A stretch of 64,000 nucleotides of DNA from Sphingomonadales bacterium (GCA_028871475.1 JAGWMZ010000006.1:62001-126000), one strand, 5' to 3'. Shown: positions 9,121 through 18,379, counted from the first letter of the stretch. Translations and numbers: made by a program. Notes: a model not told the origin generated them from the sequence alone.

Positions 9121-10914
9121 TCATCTGCTCCAGTTGCCCTGTCTGCTGTCATGCCGGCGGGCCGCGCCCGCGGCGGGATCGTCTTCAACCTGCTGTGCCC
9201 CCGGGAAAGCGGCCATGGCGGCCTGCATCAGGGGCGATGAGCGCTGGGCGGCCAGTTTCGCCTCGCGCTCGGCATTCACCACTTCGATCAGGGTGGGCTG
9301 GCCGCCACTGGCACGGCGCTCCACCTCCCAGACAAGGCCGGTCGCGCGTTGCAAGGTTTGCCGCAGATCGCCGCTGATGTCATCGGGAAAGCCAGGCGCC
9401 TGCTCATAGACCAGGCGGCCGGGGGCGAGGTCAATCACACGCACCTGGATGCGCATCATGCTGCCCATGGGGATCGACCCATGCTCGACCTGCTCGACCA
9501 GCGCTTCCCAGCCCAGATCGGCAGGCGGTGGCGGGGCTGATGCCGTTACCGGCGCCCCCTGCCCCGCTGCAGCAGACGCCGAAGGGGCCATCAAAGCTCC
9601 GCTGGCCATCGCCGCCTCAAGCTTTTTCACCAATTGCCCGGGGTCCGGCATGTCGGCGGCATGAAGGCAGCGCAGCAACGCCATTTCGGCAGCCACCAGC
9701 GGGTCGGGCGCGGTCTTCACCTCCTCAAACCCCTTGAGCAGCAATTGCCAGAGGCGGTGCAACTGGCCGGGCGTCAACCGCTGCGCCCAGTCGCGGATCG
9801 TCTCACGCTCCTCGGCGGAGAGCGCATCGCCCTGCCCCTTGCCCAATTGCGCCACGGTGATGCGGTGGGTCAGCTCCATCGCGCTGCGCATCAGGGCCAA
9901 AGGTTCCACGCCCAGCGCGAACTGCGCCGCCACCACATCAAGCAGCGCCGCGCCATCCCCGCCCAGCAAGGCGGCGAACAAGCGGCGCTGCACCGTCTTG
10001 TCGGCAAGCCCCAGCATTTCGCGGACCTGCTCGGCAGTCACCAGCGTGCGCCCGGCCTCCGCCCCGCCCGCCAGATCGGCATGGGCAATCGCCTGATCGA
10101 GGATCGACAGGCCATCGCGCACCGAGCCTTCGGCCGCCTCGGCCACCATGGCCAGCGCTTCGGGTTCGGCCTCGACGCCTTCCTTGGCGCAGATACCGGC
10201 GAAGTGATCAGCCAGCAGAGGCGCCGGAATGCGCTTGAGGTCAAAACGCTGGCAGCGCGAGAGCACCGTGACGGGCAGCTTGTCGACTTCCGTCGTCGCG
10301 AAAAGGAATTTCACATGCGCTGGCGGCTCCTCAAGAGTTTTGAGCAATGCATTGAAAGCATTGCGCGACAGCATGTGAACTTCGTCGATGATGTAGATCT
10401 TGTAGCGCGCCGAAACCGCCGCATAGCGTACCGCCTCGATGATCTCGCGCACATCGTCGACGCCGGTGTTGCTGGCAGCGTCCATCTCGATCACGTCGAT
10501 ATGGCGCCCCTCGGCAATCGCCACGCAGGGTTCGCACACGCCGCAAGGGTCGATCGTCGGCCCGCCCTTGCCATCGGGGCCCACGCAGTTGAGCGCCTTG
10601 GCAATGAGGCGCGCGGTGGAGGTTTTGCCGACGCCGCGAATGCCGGTCATCAAAAAGGCATGGGCCAGCCGCTCACGCCGGATGGCATTGGCCAGCGTCT
10701 GCACCATGGCATCCTGCCCGATCAGCTCGGCAAAGGTGCGCGAACGATATTTGCGCGCCAGCACGCGATAGGGCTGCGCGGGAGCGGCGGCTGGAGCCGG
10801 GGCGGGCACCGGTTCGGGCGCGCCAAACATGGCGCTTTGCCCCGCAGCCTCCAGTTCGGCGGCGGAAGGGGTGCTTTCGGCGTCGTCGCCAAACATCTCG
10901 GGTGAATCGCCCAT
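9121..10914 (-). CDS. dnaX: DNA polymerase III subunits gamma and tau
   Basis: DnaX is the motor of the clamp loader and links the replicative polymerases. The 597-residue protein starts with a ~48-residue acidic, Pro/Ala-rich extension. An AAA+ domain follows: YRVLARKYRSRTFAELIGQ, Walker A GIRGVGKTSTARLIAKALNC, a four-cysteine zinc site (ALNC ... DPCGVCEPC), Walker B YIIDEVHML and sensor 1 FATTEVDKLPVTVLSRCQRF. The C-terminal third is Ala/Pro rich tau-type sequence. It lies downstream of the 4.5S RNA gene and overlaps regulation with ybaB. I did not find an obvious slippery heptamer for a gamma frameshift. Confidence 0.96.
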   Translation of the reverse strand: MGDSPEMFGDDAESTPSAAELEAAGQSAMFGAPEPVPAPAPAAAPAQPYRVLARKYRSRTFAELIGQDAMVQTLANAIRRERLAHAFLMTGIRGVGKTSTARLIAKALNCVGPDGKGGPTIDPCGVCEPCVAIAEGRHIDVIEMDAASNTGVDDVREIIEAVRYAAVSARYKIYIIDEVHMLSRNAFNALLKTLEEPPAHVKFLFATTEVDKLPVTVLSRCQRFDLKRIPAPLLADHFAGICAKEGVEAEPEALAMVAEAAEGSVRDGLSILDQAIAHADLAGGAEAGRTLVTAEQVREMLGLADKTVQRRLFAALLGGDGAALLDVVAAQFALGVEPLALMRSAMELTHRITVAQLGKGQGDALSAEERETIRDWAQRLTPGQLHRLWQLLLKGFEEVKTAPDPLVAAEMALLRCLHAADMPDPGQLVKKLEAAMASGALMAPSASAAAGQGAPVTASAPPPPADLGWEALVEQVEHGSIPMGSMMRIQVRVIDLAPGRLVYEQAPGFPDDISGDLRQTLQRATGLVWEVERRASGGQPTLIEVVNAEREAKLAAQRSSPLMQAAMAAFPGAQQVEDDPAAGAARRHDSRQGNWSR

Positions 10915-11039
10915 GCCGCCTACCTAGAGTGCTTGAAGCCCCTTGCCCAGCCGATGATCGCGCGCAATGCACAACAACGCGAGAGGGGCCTGCAACGCCC
11001 AAAGCGCCCAGCCAGCCGAAAACCGCGATATGAAAGGGA

Positions 11040-11135
11040 AATAGGAGCCGACCGACCCGCCGCAACCCGTTGTGGCTGCTTCCTTCCGGACCTGACCAGG
11101 TTGGCGAGCGCAAACGTCCGACCGACTCCCGCAGC
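11040..11135 (-). ncRNA. ffs: 4.5S signal recognition particle RNA
   Basis: The minus strand carries the invariant SRP domain IV core GGTCAGGTCCGGAAGG followed by AAGCAGCCACAACGGG, with the GGAA tetraloop-like apex and the GCAG asymmetric loop that bind Ffh. Flanking GGAGTCGG (from ~11129) pairs with a 3' segment ending in GGCTCC (~11044) to close the long hairpin. The ends are approximate (about 87-96 nt). It sits directly upstream of dnaX, the order found in many alphaproteobacteria. Confidence 0.93.
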
Positions 11136-11252
11136 GGCCTATGGCGAGCTCGGGCGTTTTAGGCAAGCCCGTTTGTGCACATCGGCAAACGCAACCGGCC
11201 CGCGGTTGCCAGTTGCAAACGCGGGCCGGATGAAACGCCTTGGCGGGTCAGA

Positions 11253-11531
11253 TCAGCGGAAATTGTCGGCGTAGGCCTGAATCTTCAAACGGCGCGGCGG
11301 CGTGGCATGCACCGTGGCGGCAATGCCGTGATGGTCGGCATAGGCCTGCGCCTCGGCCTGCGAGGCGAACTTCAGGATCACCTGAGCCTGCGTGTCGCCC
11401 GAGCCTGCCCAGCCCATCAGCGGATCAGGGCGGCGAGCCTCTGCCGGCGCGAATTCCAGGAGCCACTGGCCAGTCAGGGCCTTGCCCGACTGCATGGCGT
11501 TCTTAGGGCGTTGATAGATGCGTGCGGTCAT
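11253..11531 (-). CDS. ETC complex I subunit-like protein (NDUFS4 family)
   Basis: This 92-residue protein has the conserved pattern of the NDUFS4-like family: ARIYQRPKNAMQSGKALTGQWLLEF, then PDPLMGWAGSGDTQAQV, a mid-region FASQAEAQAYADHHG, and the end RRLKIQAYADNFR. In alphaproteobacteria and mitochondria this family is an accessory subunit of NADH:ubiquinone oxidoreductase. The start at 11531 has AAGGG upstream; ten more in-frame codons upstream are not conserved. It is a single gene downstream of hrpB by 33 bp on the same strand. Function is inferred from family resemblance only. Confidence 0.8.
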   Translation of the reverse strand: MTARIYQRPKNAMQSGKALTGQWLLEFAPAEARRPDPLMGWAGSGDTQAQVILKFASQAEAQAYADHHGIAATVHATPPRRLKIQAYADNFR

Positions 11532-11564
11532 GCCCATTCCCTTGCCTGCGAATCGCGACAAAAA

Positions 11565-14015
11565 TCAAGTGCGACGTTGGGCCTCAAAGGCGTTTTTGGT
11601 CTTGAGACTGGGGTCCTCGGCCCATGGCTGATCAGGCCAGCGGTGTTTGGGGTATCGGCCTTTCATGTCTTTCACCACATCGCGCCAGCTTCCGCGCCAG
11701 AAACCGGGCAGATCACGCGTCATCTGAATGGGTTTCCCGCCCGGCGAGGTGAGCTTGAGCAACAAGGGCTGGCTGGGCTGACCAAAGCCGGGATGGCGGT
11801 CAAGCCCGAACAGCGCCTGTACGCGAATTTCGATCGAAGGCCCGCCCGGGTCGTCATAATCGATGGGATGCGTCGACCCGGCCGGGCTGCGGAACTCCTG
11901 CGGGGCAAGCCGGTCGAGCGCCTGCCTGCCATCCCAGCCCAGCCGGTCGAGCAGCGCCTGATGCAAGGCGCCGGTGTTGACCGAATCGAGACGCCGCACC
12001 AGATGCGGCCCCGCCCATTCCTCAAGATCCGCCAGCAGGCTTTGCTCCCTCAAGGCCTCGATGCCGCCATAACGCGCCCGGCGCAGCAGGGAGACGCTGG
12101 CTTTGCCCAACGGCAACAACGCCAGCCCATCGGCGCGAATACGGGCACACAGGAAATCGGCAATGACACGCGGATCGGGCGCAGGGTCAGATCCGCGCGC
12201 AAAGGTGATCGCTCCCAGCCGCTGTTCCAGCAAGGCCTCGACCCGCCGCTCATCGGCAACCCAGCGCAGCGTCGGGCGCCGCTCAATACGGTGGCGCAGG
12301 TAGGTCAGCACTTCGGCCTCGCTCAGCGCCATGGCCCCGGTGATGCGCGCGCCTTTCGCCTGCCCCTGCGCCTCGCCCACCGCCAGATAATCGGCGCGGG
12401 CCAGCGGGCTGAGCGGGTCGAGCACCAGCCCCCTGCCCCCGGCGGCGATCCATTCCTCACCCCTGGCATCGCGCCGCCTGGCCAGATTGTCGGGGAAACC
12501 CTCTGCCAGCAGCACGGCGGGTGGAGGCACCTCATCATCCACACGCTGCACCAGTGCCTGCGCCCGCTTGGCCCAGCCGCGCGCCATCTGCCGCGCAGCA
12601 TCGGCCTTGGCGCCGCGATCATGCCGCCAGCGATCGAGCCGGGCGGACAGATCCTCGCCCCGCCCGCCCAGCGTGCGCTCCTGAAGCAGCAAGGCCACCT
12701 GCGCAGCCTGCTCAGCGGCACCATGGGCGGCGGCATAGAGCAGCATATGCGCCTGCTCGGGCCCCATGGGCAGCGCGGCCATAGCCCGGCCATGCGCGGT
12801 AATCCGCCCCTCCTCATCCAAAGCGCCCAGCGAGATCAGCTTGGCCCGCGCCGCATTCAGGGCTGCTGCGGGCGGCGCGTCGAGCCAGGCCATCGCCTGC
12901 GCATCCCCCGCCCCCCATTGCGCCAGCGACAGCGACAAAGGCGCCAGATCGCTGGTCAGGATTTCGGGCGGATCATAGGGCGCCCGCCCGGCATGCGCGG
13001 CCTCCTCCCACAACCGATAGGCGACGCCCGGCCCCTGACGCGCCGCACGCCCGGCCCTTTGCGCCGCACTGGCCTGACTGGCGCGGGTGGTGATGAGGCG
13101 CGTGACACCCGCCGCCTTGTCAAACTCGGGCCGACGCGACAGGCCGCTGTCCACCACCACCCGCACGCCGTCGAGGGTGAGCGAAGTTTCGGCAATGCTG
13201 GTCGCCAGAATGATCCTGCGCCGCCCTTCCGCATCGCGCCAGATGGCCGCGCGCTGGGCCGAGGGTTCACATTGGCCATGCAGCGGCAGGATGGGCGTAT
13301 CAGGCAGGCGCTGGACCAGCCTTTCGCGCAGCCGCTCGATCTCGCCCACGCCGGGCAGGAAGGCCAGAATATCGCCCTCCTCCTCACGCCAAGCGGTGAG
13401 AATGGCGCTGGCCATGGCCTCGTCCGTGCGCTTGTCAGGCGAAGCGCCCAGCCAGCGCAATGCCAGCGGCCAGGCCTTGCCCTCGCTCTCGATGACGGGC
13501 ACCCCATCGCCCAGCAGCCCGGCAAAACGCGAACCATCAATCGTGGCCGACATCGGCAGAATGCGCAGATCCTCGCGCAGAACCTGCTGGCACTCGATAG
13601 CCAGCGCCAGCCCCAGATCCGAATCGAGATGCCGCTCATGCGCCTCGTCGAACAGCACGGCGGAAATGCCCGTCAGCTCCGGATCGGCCAGAATGGTGGA
13701 GACGAAAATCGCCTCGGTGACGATTAGAATGCGGGTGGCAGCGCTCTGCTTGCTGTCCATGCGGGTGAGGTAGCCGACGGTCTGCCCCGCCTTCTCACCC
13801 ATCACTTCAGCCATACGTTCAGCCGCCGCACGGGCCGCCACACGCCGGGGGCTGAGCAGGATGACCTTGCCCGTGCACCACGGCTGATCCAGCAAGGCAG
13901 GCGCCACGCTGGTCGTCTTGCCGGCGCCGGGCGGTGCGATGAGAACCGCGTTGGGATGCGCGCGCAAAGCTGCGAGAAGGTCCGGCAGGACTGCGTGGAT
14001 GGTAAGCGTGGTCAC
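11565..14015 (-). CDS. hrpB: ATP-dependent RNA helicase HrpB
   Basis: The product is an 816-residue DEAH-box helicase. RecA-like domain 1 has Walker A IAPPGAGKTTSVAPALL, the DEAH box FDEAHERHLDSD and motif III MSATIDG. Domain 2 has ATSIAETSLTLDGVRVVVDSGL and QRAGRAARQGPGVAYRLW. The HrpB-specific C-terminal domain ends with GGKPIQMTRDLPGFWRGSW and KGRYPKHRWPDQPW, the family hallmark. HrpB is a non-essential bacterial helicase whose RNA target is unclear. A long open frame on the opposite strand (11175-13727) is a composition artefact. Copy A of a dispersed repeat lies immediately upstream of its start. Confidence 0.94.
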   Translation of the reverse strand: MTTLTIHAVLPDLLAALRAHPNAVLIAPPGAGKTTSVAPALLDQPWCTGKVILLSPRRVAARAAAERMAEVMGEKAGQTVGYLTRMDSKQSAATRILIVTEAIFVSTILADPELTGISAVLFDEAHERHLDSDLGLALAIECQQVLREDLRILPMSATIDGSRFAGLLGDGVPVIESEGKAWPLALRWLGASPDKRTDEAMASAILTAWREEEGDILAFLPGVGEIERLRERLVQRLPDTPILPLHGQCEPSAQRAAIWRDAEGRRRIILATSIAETSLTLDGVRVVVDSGLSRRPEFDKAAGVTRLITTRASQASAAQRAGRAARQGPGVAYRLWEEAAHAGRAPYDPPEILTSDLAPLSLSLAQWGAGDAQAMAWLDAPPAAALNAARAKLISLGALDEEGRITAHGRAMAALPMGPEQAHMLLYAAAHGAAEQAAQVALLLQERTLGGRGEDLSARLDRWRHDRGAKADAARQMARGWAKRAQALVQRVDDEVPPPAVLLAEGFPDNLARRRDARGEEWIAAGGRGLVLDPLSPLARADYLAVGEAQGQAKGARITGAMALSEAEVLTYLRHRIERRPTLRWVADERRVEALLEQRLGAITFARGSDPAPDPRVIADFLCARIRADGLALLPLGKASVSLLRRARYGGIEALREQSLLADLEEWAGPHLVRRLDSVNTGALHQALLDRLGWDGRQALDRLAPQEFRSPAGSTHPIDYDDPGGPSIEIRVQALFGLDRHPGFGQPSQPLLLKLTSPGGKPIQMTRDLPGFWRGSWRDVVKDMKGRYPKHRWPDQPWAEDPSLKTKNAFEAQRRT

Positions 14016-14040
14016 GGCTCGCGCTTTGGGGGAGTTTTGA

Positions 14041-14283
14041 AGAAAAGAGAAGATGCGAGGGTCATCACCCTCGCGTTCCCTTGCGTTGTCGGCGTTGCGC
14101 TATGGGTTCGGCCAAGGCGCTGGGTTTGCCGCGCCGGAGGCTATGTAACGATGAACCGGCGCCTGCCTTTCCTGCCTGCGGCGCTTTATGTCGCGCTGGT
14201 AGAGAGGTCGTGCGCCACGCCCGTGCGCCCCAACCCTATCGCCGGAAGACGTAAAGGGGGTGCAGGGGGCGATGGCCCCCTGC
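14041..14283 (+). repeat. Dispersed hairpin-ended element, copy A
   Basis: This non-coding segment of about 243 bp is bounded by two palindromes: a head hairpin GCGAGGG-TCATCA-CCCTCGC (14055-14074) and a tail hairpin GCAGGGGGC-GATG-GCCCCCTGC (14262-14283). Shared internal blocks with the copies at 30.6 kb and 58.2 kb include GGTTCGGCC, GCGGCGC.TTAT.GCG, GGTAGAGAG and ATCGCCGG.AGAC. The outer flank AGAAAAGnGAAGATGCGAGG is also shared with copy C. The tail end lies 14 bp from the ispB-like stop codon. No ORF with coding character is visible inside. Confidence 0.75.
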
Positions 14284-14297
14284 CTGAACTTACTTCT

Positions 14298-15326
14298 TCA
14301 ATACCTGCGCGAAACCGCAAACAAAGCCGCCTCACCCATCGCCACCCGCGCCTCGCTGGCGGGGAAACCGGCGATGGCGTCGATGGCGCGCTGGGCGAAA
14401 TGACGGGCGCGTTCACGCGTGGCCGACACCGTGTCATATTTGGCGATCAGCTTGACCGCGTGCGCCAGATCCTCGTCGCTGGTGCAGAAGCCGGCGATGG
14501 CATCGCGCCAGAACTTGCGTTCCTCGTCATTGCCGCGCGCATAGGCCAGGATGACGGGCAGCGTCATCTTGCCGTCGCGGAAATCGTCGCCCTTGGCCTT
14601 GCCCATTTCATGCGCGTCCGAATCGTAGTCGATGGCGTCATCGGCCAGCTGGAAAGCGATGCCCAGGTTGCGACCATAGTCGTCGAGCGCGCGCTCCTCG
14701 GCCTCACCCCGCTCAGCCACCACGGCAGCGATGCGGCAGGCCGCGCAGAACAGCGCAGCCGTCTTGGCGCCGATGATCGAGAGGTAGCGCTCCTCACTGG
14801 TCTCGATCTGGCGTTGGGCGGTGAGCTGGTCGACCTCGCCCTCGGCGATGATGGCGCTGGCCTGCGCCAGGATTTTCAGCACTTTCAGGCTGCCATCCTC
14901 GACCATCAGCTCAAAAGCGCGGCTGAACAGGAAATCGCCCACCAGCACTGTGGCCGGATTGCCGAACACGATGTTGGCAGTTTCCTTGCCCCGCCGCAGG
15001 TCGGAGCCATCAACGACATCATCATGCAGCAACGTGGCGGTATGGATGAACTCCACCGCGGCGGCCAACTTGTGATGGCGCTGCCCCTGATAGCCGATCA
15101 GCTCGGCGCAGGCGATGGTCAGCATGGGGCGCATGCGTTTGCCCCCGCCCGAGATCAAATGGCCGGCCAGTGAGGGAATGAGCGGAATTTCGCTCTGCAT
15201 CCGGTCCAGAATCACGGCATTGACCGCATTCATGCCCGGCGCCGTCAGCGCCAGAATGGGGTCGAGCGATGGCCGGGCGGTTGTGTCGCCCTTCTGGCCG
15301 CGGAGGGGAATAATCTGGGCAGTCAT
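14298..15326 (-). CDS. Polyprenyl (octa/decaprenyl) diphosphate synthase
   Basis: This 342-residue trans-prenyltransferase makes the ubiquinone side chain from IPP and an allylic diphosphate. The first Asp-rich motif is LLHDDVVDGSDLRRG (residues ~102-116), the second is QLADDAIDYDSD, with GGGKRMRPML upstream; these bind Mg-diphosphate. The start at 15326 (MTAQIIPLRGQK) suits homologues; 24 upstream in-frame codons are not conserved, and the ribosome site is weak. Chain length cannot be told from sequence; sphingomonads use Q-10, so decaprenyl is the likely product. Repeat copy A abuts its stop codon. Confidence 0.9.
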   Translation of the reverse strand: MTAQIIPLRGQKGDTTARPSLDPILALTAPGMNAVNAVILDRMQSEIPLIPSLAGHLISGGGKRMRPMLTIACAELIGYQGQRHHKLAAAVEFIHTATLLHDDVVDGSDLRRGKETANIVFGNPATVLVGDFLFSRAFELMVEDGSLKVLKILAQASAIIAEGEVDQLTAQRQIETSEERYLSIIGAKTAALFCAACRIAAVVAERGEAEERALDDYGRNLGIAFQLADDAIDYDSDAHEMGKAKGDDFRDGKMTLPVILAYARGNDEERKFWRDAIAGFCTSDEDLAHAVKLIAKYDTVSATRERARHFAQRAIDAIAGFPASEARVAMGEAALFAVSRRY

Positions 15327-15472
15327 CACCGGTCGCCATTGCCCGTCTGCACGCGCAAGGCAAGTCTTAAAGGGTCGAACACTGTGTGAATGCGGCAAAT
15401 GCCGTTCCAGCTTGTCGCGGGCCTGCAGCTTGATCTTGGAAAAAGGGCCGCCACCGTGCTAGCGGGCAAGGC

Positions 15473-15775
15473 ATGTCACAGCCTGCTTCCACGCCCGATC
15501 CTGTCCTCGCCTCGTTCCGCAACAGCATCGACAACATCGATGCCGCGCTGATCCACATGCTGGCCGAGCGATTTCGCATCACCAAGGCGGTGGGTGCCTA
15601 CAAGGCACAGCACGCCCTGCCCGCCAGCGACCCCGGCCGCGAGGAACGCCAGATCGAACGCCTGCGCAAACTGGCGGCGGAAGCGCAACTGGACCCGGAT
15701 TTCGGTGAAAAATTCCTGCGCTTCATCATCGATGAGGTGATCAGGCACCATGAACAGGCCAAGCAGGTAGGGTGA
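15473..15775 (+). CDS. Chorismate mutase (AroQ class)
   Basis: This 100-residue all-helical protein resembles AroQ-type chorismate mutases: FRNSIDNIDAALIHMLAERFRITKAVG with the paired Arg/Lys, YKAQHALPASDPGREERQIERL, then FGEKFLRFIIDEVIRHHEQ. The enzyme rearranges chorismate to prephenate for Phe/Tyr synthesis. It stands alone, divergent from the prenyl synthase. Its stop codon (15773-15775) lies inside the left arm of a 16 bp hairpin shared with the converging kinase gene. The start at 15473 is the first ATG. Confidence 0.88.
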   Translation: MSQPASTPDPVLASFRNSIDNIDAALIHMLAERFRITKAVGAYKAQHALPASDPGREERQIERLRKLAAEAQLDPDFGEKFLRFIIDEVIRHHEQAKQVG

Positions 15776-15808
15776 AGGGTTTGCCTCCGGCGGGCAAACC
15801 CTTCACCC
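15770..15808. terminator. 16 bp bidirectional hairpin spanning two stop codons
   Basis: GGGTGAAGGGTTTGCC (15770-15785) pairs perfectly with GGCAAACCCTTCACCC (15793-15808) across a 7 nt loop. The plus-strand chorismate mutase TGA is in the left arm, and the minus-strand kinase TGA is in the symmetric place in the right arm. There is no strong T-run, but the long stem between convergent genes suggests a shared terminator. Confidence 0.7.
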
Positions 15809-17209
15809 CTTCGCCCGCGGCAACCGCAACTTCACCAGCAAGCCGCCCAGATCCTCGCTCTCGCCCAGTTCCACTGTACCGCCGTAAATCTCCACCACAT
15901 CGCGCACGATGGCCAGACCCAGCCCCGTGCCCGGCTTGCCCGTATCCAGCCGCGCGCCGCGATCGAAAATGCGGCTGCGCTCTTCCTCGGGGATGCCCAT
16001 GCCGTCATCCTCGACCCAGATCTCGCAAAAATCGGCATCGGCAGGCATGGCATCGACGGTGACGAAAACACTGCCCCCGCCATATTTGGCCGCATTCTCC
16101 ATCAGATTGCCCAGCAGATCGTCGAGATCCTGCCGCTCGATCGCGACATTGGCATCCTGCTTGCCGGCAAGGTCAAAGCGCGTTTGCTCATAGAGCCGCG
16201 TCACTGCGCGCTGCACCGCCTCGGCGCTGGGCCAGACGGGCGCGCGGGCCTGTCCTGCGCCGCGCCGTCCCACAGCGCGCGCGCGCGCAAGGTGGTGGTC
16301 CACCTGCCGCCGCATGGTCGCCGCTTCGCGCAGCACGGTTTCGGAGAGGTCCGCGTCATGGGCATGGGCGGCATTGGTCACCACAGTCAGCGGCGTTTTG
16401 AGTGCATGGGCCAGATTGCCTGCGTGTGTGCGCGCTTCCTCGGCCTGACGGGCATTATGCGCCAGCAGGCTGTTCAATTCCTCAACCAGCGGCTGCACTT
16501 CGAGCGGCAGCGGCGCATCCATCCGGTTGGCCCCCGTCGAACGCATCTTCTGCAAGGCCAGACGCACGCGACGCAATGGAGACAGCCCGTAAAGGCTCTG
16601 CATCGCCGCCATCAGCAGCAGGCCCAGGCCCAGCACGGCAAAGCTCTCGATCAGAATGGTGCGGATGCGATGGATCTGGCTGTCGAGTTCGCTGCGCCGT
16701 TCGGCCACGATGAACGTCCACACCGTATTGCTGCCCGGCAGGATGATCGAGCGCTCCATCACGCGCAGCGGCTCACCCTCAAACTGGGTGGAATCATAGA
16801 TATGCGGGGCATTGTCGAAGTGATTGCTGGAAACCTTCAGGCTGCGGTCCCACAGTGATCGGCTGGGGTAATCGTCATGCCCCTTGCCGCTGATTTGCCA
16901 GTATAGGCCCGAATTGGGCTCCATGAAGCGCTGGTCGCCAAGCGGGCGGTTGAAAAACACCTCGCCATCCGGGCCGATCTCGGTGCTGCCGACCATGGCG
17001 GTCAGCGTATAACCAAGCTGCTCATCGAAATTATGAGTGACAAAAGCGGTCAGCGCGCGATCGAGCGCCACACCGCCGGCCAGCAGCAGGATGGCAATCC
17101 ATACCGCCGCAATCATCATCATGCGCTGGGCGAGCGAGCCGGTATGGGGCTTGGCCGGGCGCGAGGGGCCGACAACCTCCAGATCCTGACTGTCGCCGCC
17201 CCTCGCCAT
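15803..17209 (-). CDS. Membrane sensor histidine kinase (PhoQ-like)
   Basis: The 468-residue inner-membrane kinase has TM1 (MMMIAAVWIAILLLAGGVAL), a periplasmic sensor of about 130 residues, TM2 (ESFAVLGLGLLLMAAM), and HAMP-like SPLRRVRLALQKM. The H-box is LAHALKTPLTVV (phospho-accepting His), the N-box LLGNLMENAAKYG, G1 VEDDGMGIP and G2 KPGTGLGLAIV. Its partner is the OmpR-type regulator immediately upstream; the chosen start at 17209 lies 35 bp after that gene's stop. A longer in-frame start (17284) would overlap the regulator gene. With the PepSY gene it forms a PhoPQ-like set that may sense envelope stress or cations; the signal is not known. Confidence 0.88.
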   Translation of the reverse strand: MARGGDSQDLEVVGPSRPAKPHTGSLAQRMMMIAAVWIAILLLAGGVALDRALTAFVTHNFDEQLGYTLTAMVGSTEIGPDGEVFFNRPLGDQRFMEPNSGLYWQISGKGHDDYPSRSLWDRSLKVSSNHFDNAPHIYDSTQFEGEPLRVMERSIILPGSNTVWTFIVAERRSELDSQIHRIRTILIESFAVLGLGLLLMAAMQSLYGLSPLRRVRLALQKMRSTGANRMDAPLPLEVQPLVEELNSLLAHNARQAEEARTHAGNLAHALKTPLTVVTNAAHAHDADLSETVLREAATMRRQVDHHLARARAVGRRGAGQARAPVWPSAEAVQRAVTRLYEQTRFDLAGKQDANVAIERQDLDDLLGNLMENAAKYGGGSVFVTVDAMPADADFCEIWVEDDGMGIPEEERSRIFDRGARLDTGKPGTGLGLAIVRDVVEIYGGTVELGESEDLGGLLVKLRLPRAKG

Positions 17210-17243
17210 GGATGTGCCTGTGCGCCTGCGTGCCGCCGGGCAA

Positions 17244-17918
17244 TCAGCCGCGCTGGCCGACCGGCTCGTCGAGACTGTAGCCAAGGCCGCGGATCGTGGT
17301 GATCACGTCCGAACCCAGCTTCTTGCGGATACGTGTCACGAACACCTCGATCGTGTTCGAATCACGGTCGAAATCCTGATCGTAAATATGCTCGATCAGC
17401 TCGGTACGGCTCACCACCTTGCCCTTGTGGTGCAACAGATAGGAGAGCAGCTTGTATTCCTGCGCGGTCAGCTTCACCGGCTCGCCATCCAGCGTAACGC
17501 GGCCCGAACGCGTGTCGAGACGCACGCCGCCGGCGATCAGCTCGCTCGACGAATTGCCCGAGGCCCGGCGGATCAGCGCGCGCAGGCGGGCGATCAGCTC
17601 TTCGGTCTGGAAGGGCTTGGCCAGATAATCATCGGCGCCGCCATCAAGGCCCGCCACCTTGTCCGACCAGCTGTCGCGCGCGGTCAGCACCAGCACGGGG
17701 AACTTGCGCCCCTCCTTGCGCCACATGCCCAGCACGGTGAGCCCGTCGATCTCGGGCAGGCCCAGGTCGAGCACCACCGCATCGTAATCCTCGGTGCTGC
17801 CCAGAAAATGCCCATCCTCGCCATCGGTGGAAAGGTCCACCGCATAGCCGGTCTGCTCCAGCGTGGTCTTGAGCTGGCGCCCCAGCGTAGGTTCGTCCTC
17901 GACGATCAGGATCCGCAT
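17244..17918 (-). CDS. OmpR/PhoP-family response regulator
   Basis: The product is a 224-residue transcription factor. The receiver domain has acidic EDE at residues 7-9, the phospho-acceptor Asp in VVLDLGLPEIDG, and Lys in LAKPF. The C-terminal winged helix has LTAQEYKLLSYLLHHKGKVVSRTELIEHIY and NTIEVFVTRIRKKLG, which bind direct repeats and contact RNA polymerase. It is transcribed together with the downstream kinase (17209), its probable phosphodonor, and follows the PepSY gene by 110 bp. Confidence 0.94.
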   Translation of the reverse strand: MRILIVEDEPTLGRQLKTTLEQTGYAVDLSTDGEDGHFLGSTEDYDAVVLDLGLPEIDGLTVLGMWRKEGRKFPVLVLTARDSWSDKVAGLDGGADDYLAKPFQTEELIARLRALIRRASGNSSSELIAGGVRLDTRSGRVTLDGEPVKLTAQEYKLLSYLLHHKGKVVSRTELIEHIYDQDFDRDSNTIEVFVTRIRKKLGSDVITTIRGLGYSLDEPVGQRG

Positions 17919-18028
17919 GAGAATGTCCCTTGTTTGGCAACCGCGAAAAGATCACTTTCCGTTCGCTTTTCGCGGGTTTCGTTGGTGGCAGATGGGCCCT
18001 GGCGCCAGCAGCGTCAAGTTAGCCCGGG

Positions 18029-18379
18029 TTAACGGCCCGCCTGATGGTCGCGCAACATGGGGGCGTGGATGACCTGGCCGGTGCGCGCATCGACATCGAC
18101 GAACACCACGCGACCCTGATGGATGAACTTCAGACGATAGGCCATGGCGGCCGGATCATATTCGGGGCCCAGATACTGCATACCGGGCATGGAAGGCAGC
18201 ACCTCCCTTTCAATTGACCGGACGGTGCGAATGGTTCCCGACTGTGCCGCGCGCCGCGCCTGGCTTTGCGCGTCAGCGGGCCCCGCACGGGCCGGATCGG
18301 CTTCGGGCGCGACGGAGAGCGCAATGCCCAGCACCAGGGCCACAGCGATCGTCAGACGGGGTAGCAGGCTTTGGATCAT
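18029..18379 (-). CDS. PepSY-domain exported protein
   Basis: This 116-residue protein has a signal peptide (LLPRLTIAVALVLGIALSVAPEADPARA) and a C-terminal PepSY-like domain (residues ~70-112, YRLKFIHQGRVVFVDVDARTGQV). PepSY proteins are often encoded beside PhoPQ-type two-component systems and act in the periplasm, possibly inhibiting proteases or modulating the sensor. It is upstream of the response regulator on the same strand. The start at 18379 gives a normal signal peptide; the frame is open to 18466 without one. Confidence 0.78.
   Translation of the reverse strand: MIQSLLPRLTIAVALVLGIALSVAPEADPARAGPADAQSQARRAAQSGTIRTVRSIEREVLPSMPGMQYLGPEYDPAAMAYRLKFIHQGRVVFVDVDARTGQVIHAPMLRDHQAGR

Noticed and set aside
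11175..13727. 850-codon open frame on the plus strand
   Set aside because: It lies opposite hrpB and has no domain or sensible composition; a shadow frame caused by high GC codon bias.
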